Source of the DNA: an uncultured Prevotella sp. | GTDB lineage: Bacteria > Bacteroidota > Bacteroidia > Bacteroidales > Bacteroidaceae | Assembly: GCA_905211345.1 (NCBI GenBank) | Contig: CAJMAO010000068.1 | Coordinates: forward strand, 1 to 8,636 | DNA length: 8,636 nucleotides | Direction of reading: 5' to 3' | Shown here: piece by piece, positions 7,315-8,636 of the stretch | Position numbering within the stretch: position 1 is the stretch's first letter | How the letters are laid out: the number at the start of each line of letters is the position of its first letter | Position numbers and translations under genes: made by a program | Notes under the pieces: generated by a model | The model's database searches: none | The model's input: the letters and a program-made list of their open reading frames with translations, nothing else | What the model was told of the DNA's origin: nothing

Positions 7315-8636
7315 ATGAATAGCAGATATTTCAAATGGCTCAAATCCGGCCTGCTGGGCACTCTGGCGTTGCTTGGCTTAAATGCTTGTTCAGACGACCA
7401 TTTTGATATTTCTCCCTCGACTGCCAAAGAGTCGTTGTGGACTCAAATAGCGTCGAATCCCGGGCTGGATTCCCTGAAGCAGATTCTTGAAAGGACCACG
7501 TTCACCCTCGACGAATACTCTCCGACCAGCGAGGTGCTGACGTATGACAAACTCCTGCAGAGCGCGCAGACCTTTACGGTGTGGGCTCCAAAGGACGGCA
7601 CGTACAACGCACAATACTGGCTCGACATGTTGAACGCCGAAGGTGGCAACCGTCAGGTGGAGAAACAGTTCGTGCGCAACCATATTGCACGTTATAACTT
7701 TTCGGGAGTTAACGGCGGCGACACTATACGTGTAACCATGCTTAACTCTAAGGTTAACGAATACAACCTTATCGATAATACATTCAAGGATGTGGCTATC
7801 GAAGGTGCAACTCAGCCGGCTTCGAACGGCTCGCTCCACGTGTTGAGCGGTGAGGCTGCTTTCGATCCCAACCTTTACGAGGTAATAGAAGTTACTGGAG
7901 GGCTTGACTCGCTCTACAATTTCCTGCATGAGGACGATACCCTTATGTTCGACCAGGGCGCGAGTACTCCGGGTGCAACCGTTGACGGCGAAGTGCAGTA
8001 TGTTGACTCGGTATTCCACATCTCGAACACCATTATCGGCAGTTTGAACAGCTGGCAGAACGAAGACTCCATCATGCTCGGCGTATTGCCAAGCAATGAG
8101 GCGTGGGAAGAGGCTTTGGCCAAGGTAAGCAAGTACTTCAATTATAAGGAAAGTTATCCTTACCGTAACGACGGAAGCACACAGATACTCTACAACAGTT
8201 TCAATGTTGACTCCATGCGCGACGTGCGGATGAAGAATGTCATACTGTCGAACGTTATCACCAGTCTTGGACAGCAGCCCACGTATGACGAAACACAGTC
8301 GTCGCTCGAATACTTCAAGAACTGGATTTCCAGCACCGACTCTTTGGTACGCGGCGGTTATGCAAGCCTTGACAACCCCAACATCTACCAGCCTTATCTT
8401 TCGCAGATATTCGACGGCGGTGAACCCATGGAGGTGTCCAACGGTTTTGCTTACATCGTGAACAATTACAACTACCTGCCCAGCAAGTCGTGGCACACCA
8501 CGATACGCGTGGAAGCCGAGTCTACTTATTGGCAGAACGTTAACGGCTTTGCCAGCGCTGCAAAGGAAAACAGCGAGAGCCTGTATTATGGACAGTCGGT
8601 TTACCTTACCTCGCTCAACCGCAACGACTCGGTGAA
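7315..8636 (+). CDS. FAS1 (fasciclin)-domain surface lipoprotein, 3'-truncated by window edge
   Basis: The frame is open from ATG 7315 to the window end (440 codons plus 2 nt) with no stop. The N-terminus is a lipoprotein signal: basic and aromatic start MNSRYFKWLK, hydrophobic core GLLGTLALLGL, lipobox LNAC with Cys25, then SDD, a Bacteroidota surface-export type signal. Two FAS1 units follow. The first, about residues 45-180, has TFTVWAPKDG (86-95), an H2-like FVRNHIARYNFS and closing strand GSLHVLSG (172-179). The second, about 185-390, has SIMLGVLPSNEAW near 252-264 and closes at NGFAYIVNNY near 376-385. It is long for one FAS1 domain. After that begins a different region (TIRVEAESTYWQ) of unrecognised fold that runs off the window. 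The preceding A-rich leader lacks a Shine-Dalgarno site. The role is inferred as a surface-exposed accessory or binding protein for the SusC/SusD pair, or as the first gene of a further FAS1-SusC-SusD module. FAS1 assignment is good; ligand unknown. Confidence 0.9.
   Translation, partial: MNSRYFKWLKSGLLGTLALLGLNACSDDHFDISPSTAKESLWTQIASNPGLDSLKQILERTTFTLDEYSPTSEVLTYDKLLQSAQTFTVWAPKDGTYNAQYWLDMLNAEGGNRQVEKQFVRNHIARYNFSGVNGGDTIRVTMLNSKVNEYNLIDNTFKDVAIEGATQPASNGSLHVLSGEAAFDPNLYEVIEVTGGLDSLYNFLHEDDTLMFDQGASTPGATVDGEVQYVDSVFHISNTIIGSLNSWQNEDSIMLGVLPSNEAWEEALAKVSKYFNYKESYPYRNDGSTQILYNSFNVDSMRDVRMKNVILSNVITSLGQQPTYDETQSSLEYFKNWISSTDSLVRGGYASLDNPNIYQPYLSQIFDGGEPMEVSNGFAYIVNNYNYLPSKSWHTTIRVEAESTYWQNVNGFASAAKENSESLYYGQSVYLTSLNRNDSV

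Noticed and set aside
7390..8496. 368-codon minus-strand open frame
   Set aside because: It lies opposite the continuous lipoprotein/FAS1 frame on the + strand, which has a clear signal peptide and domain motifs. The antisense product has none.
1..8636. CRISPR array, tRNA/rRNA gene, transposase or phage attachment features
   Set aside because: None seen: the only repeat block is the short-period palindromic one at 7139-7253 without spacer-like unique segments, and all remaining sequence is accounted for by the four genes.

Overview
The window reads as chromosomal DNA of a Bacteroidota (Bacteroidales-like) bacterium. It carries an adjacent SusC/RagA-type TonB-dependent transporter and SusD/RagB-type lipoprotein, an arrangement essentially confined to this phylum. 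The visible lipoproteins have acidic residues right after the lipobox cysteine (CDD, CSDD), which is the Bacteroidota surface-export style. Starts are preceded by A/T-rich leaders rather than well-placed Shine-Dalgarno sites. Base composition is moderate, and Asn, Phe, Tyr and Asp codons lean strongly to C-ending forms, as expected of abundantly expressed envelope genes. Genus cannot be fixed from this; a gut Bacteroidales member (Muribaculaceae, Prevotellaceae or Barnesiellaceae type) is a guess.

Layout, all genes on the + strand: (1) 1-1912, the 3' part of a large protein built from fasciclin (FAS1) domains, its start lying before the window; (2) 1924-5319, a 1131-residue SusC-like TonB-dependent outer-membrane transporter; (3) 5332-7104, a 590-residue SusD-like surface lipoprotein; (4) 7105-7314, a 210-bp non-coding gap holding a 21-bp tandem repeat nested in a ~115-bp imperfect palindrome with perfect 15-bp ends; (5) 7315-8636, the 5' part of a second FAS1-domain lipoprotein running off the end. 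Genes 1-3 are separated by only 11 and 12 bp and look like one transcript. The palindrome is the only sizeable break.

Working model: the SusC barrel and SusD lid form a TonB-energised import complex at the cell surface, and the FAS1 proteins on either side act as surface accessory subunits in the place where classical polysaccharide utilisation loci have SusE/SusF-type binding lipoproteins. No glycoside hydrolase, lyase, sulfatase, peptidase, sigma/anti-sigma pair or hybrid two-component regulator lies in the window, so the substrate cannot be named. The two points most worth following up are the FAS1-SusC-SusD-FAS1 architecture and the structured repeat between susD and the downstream FAS1 gene.
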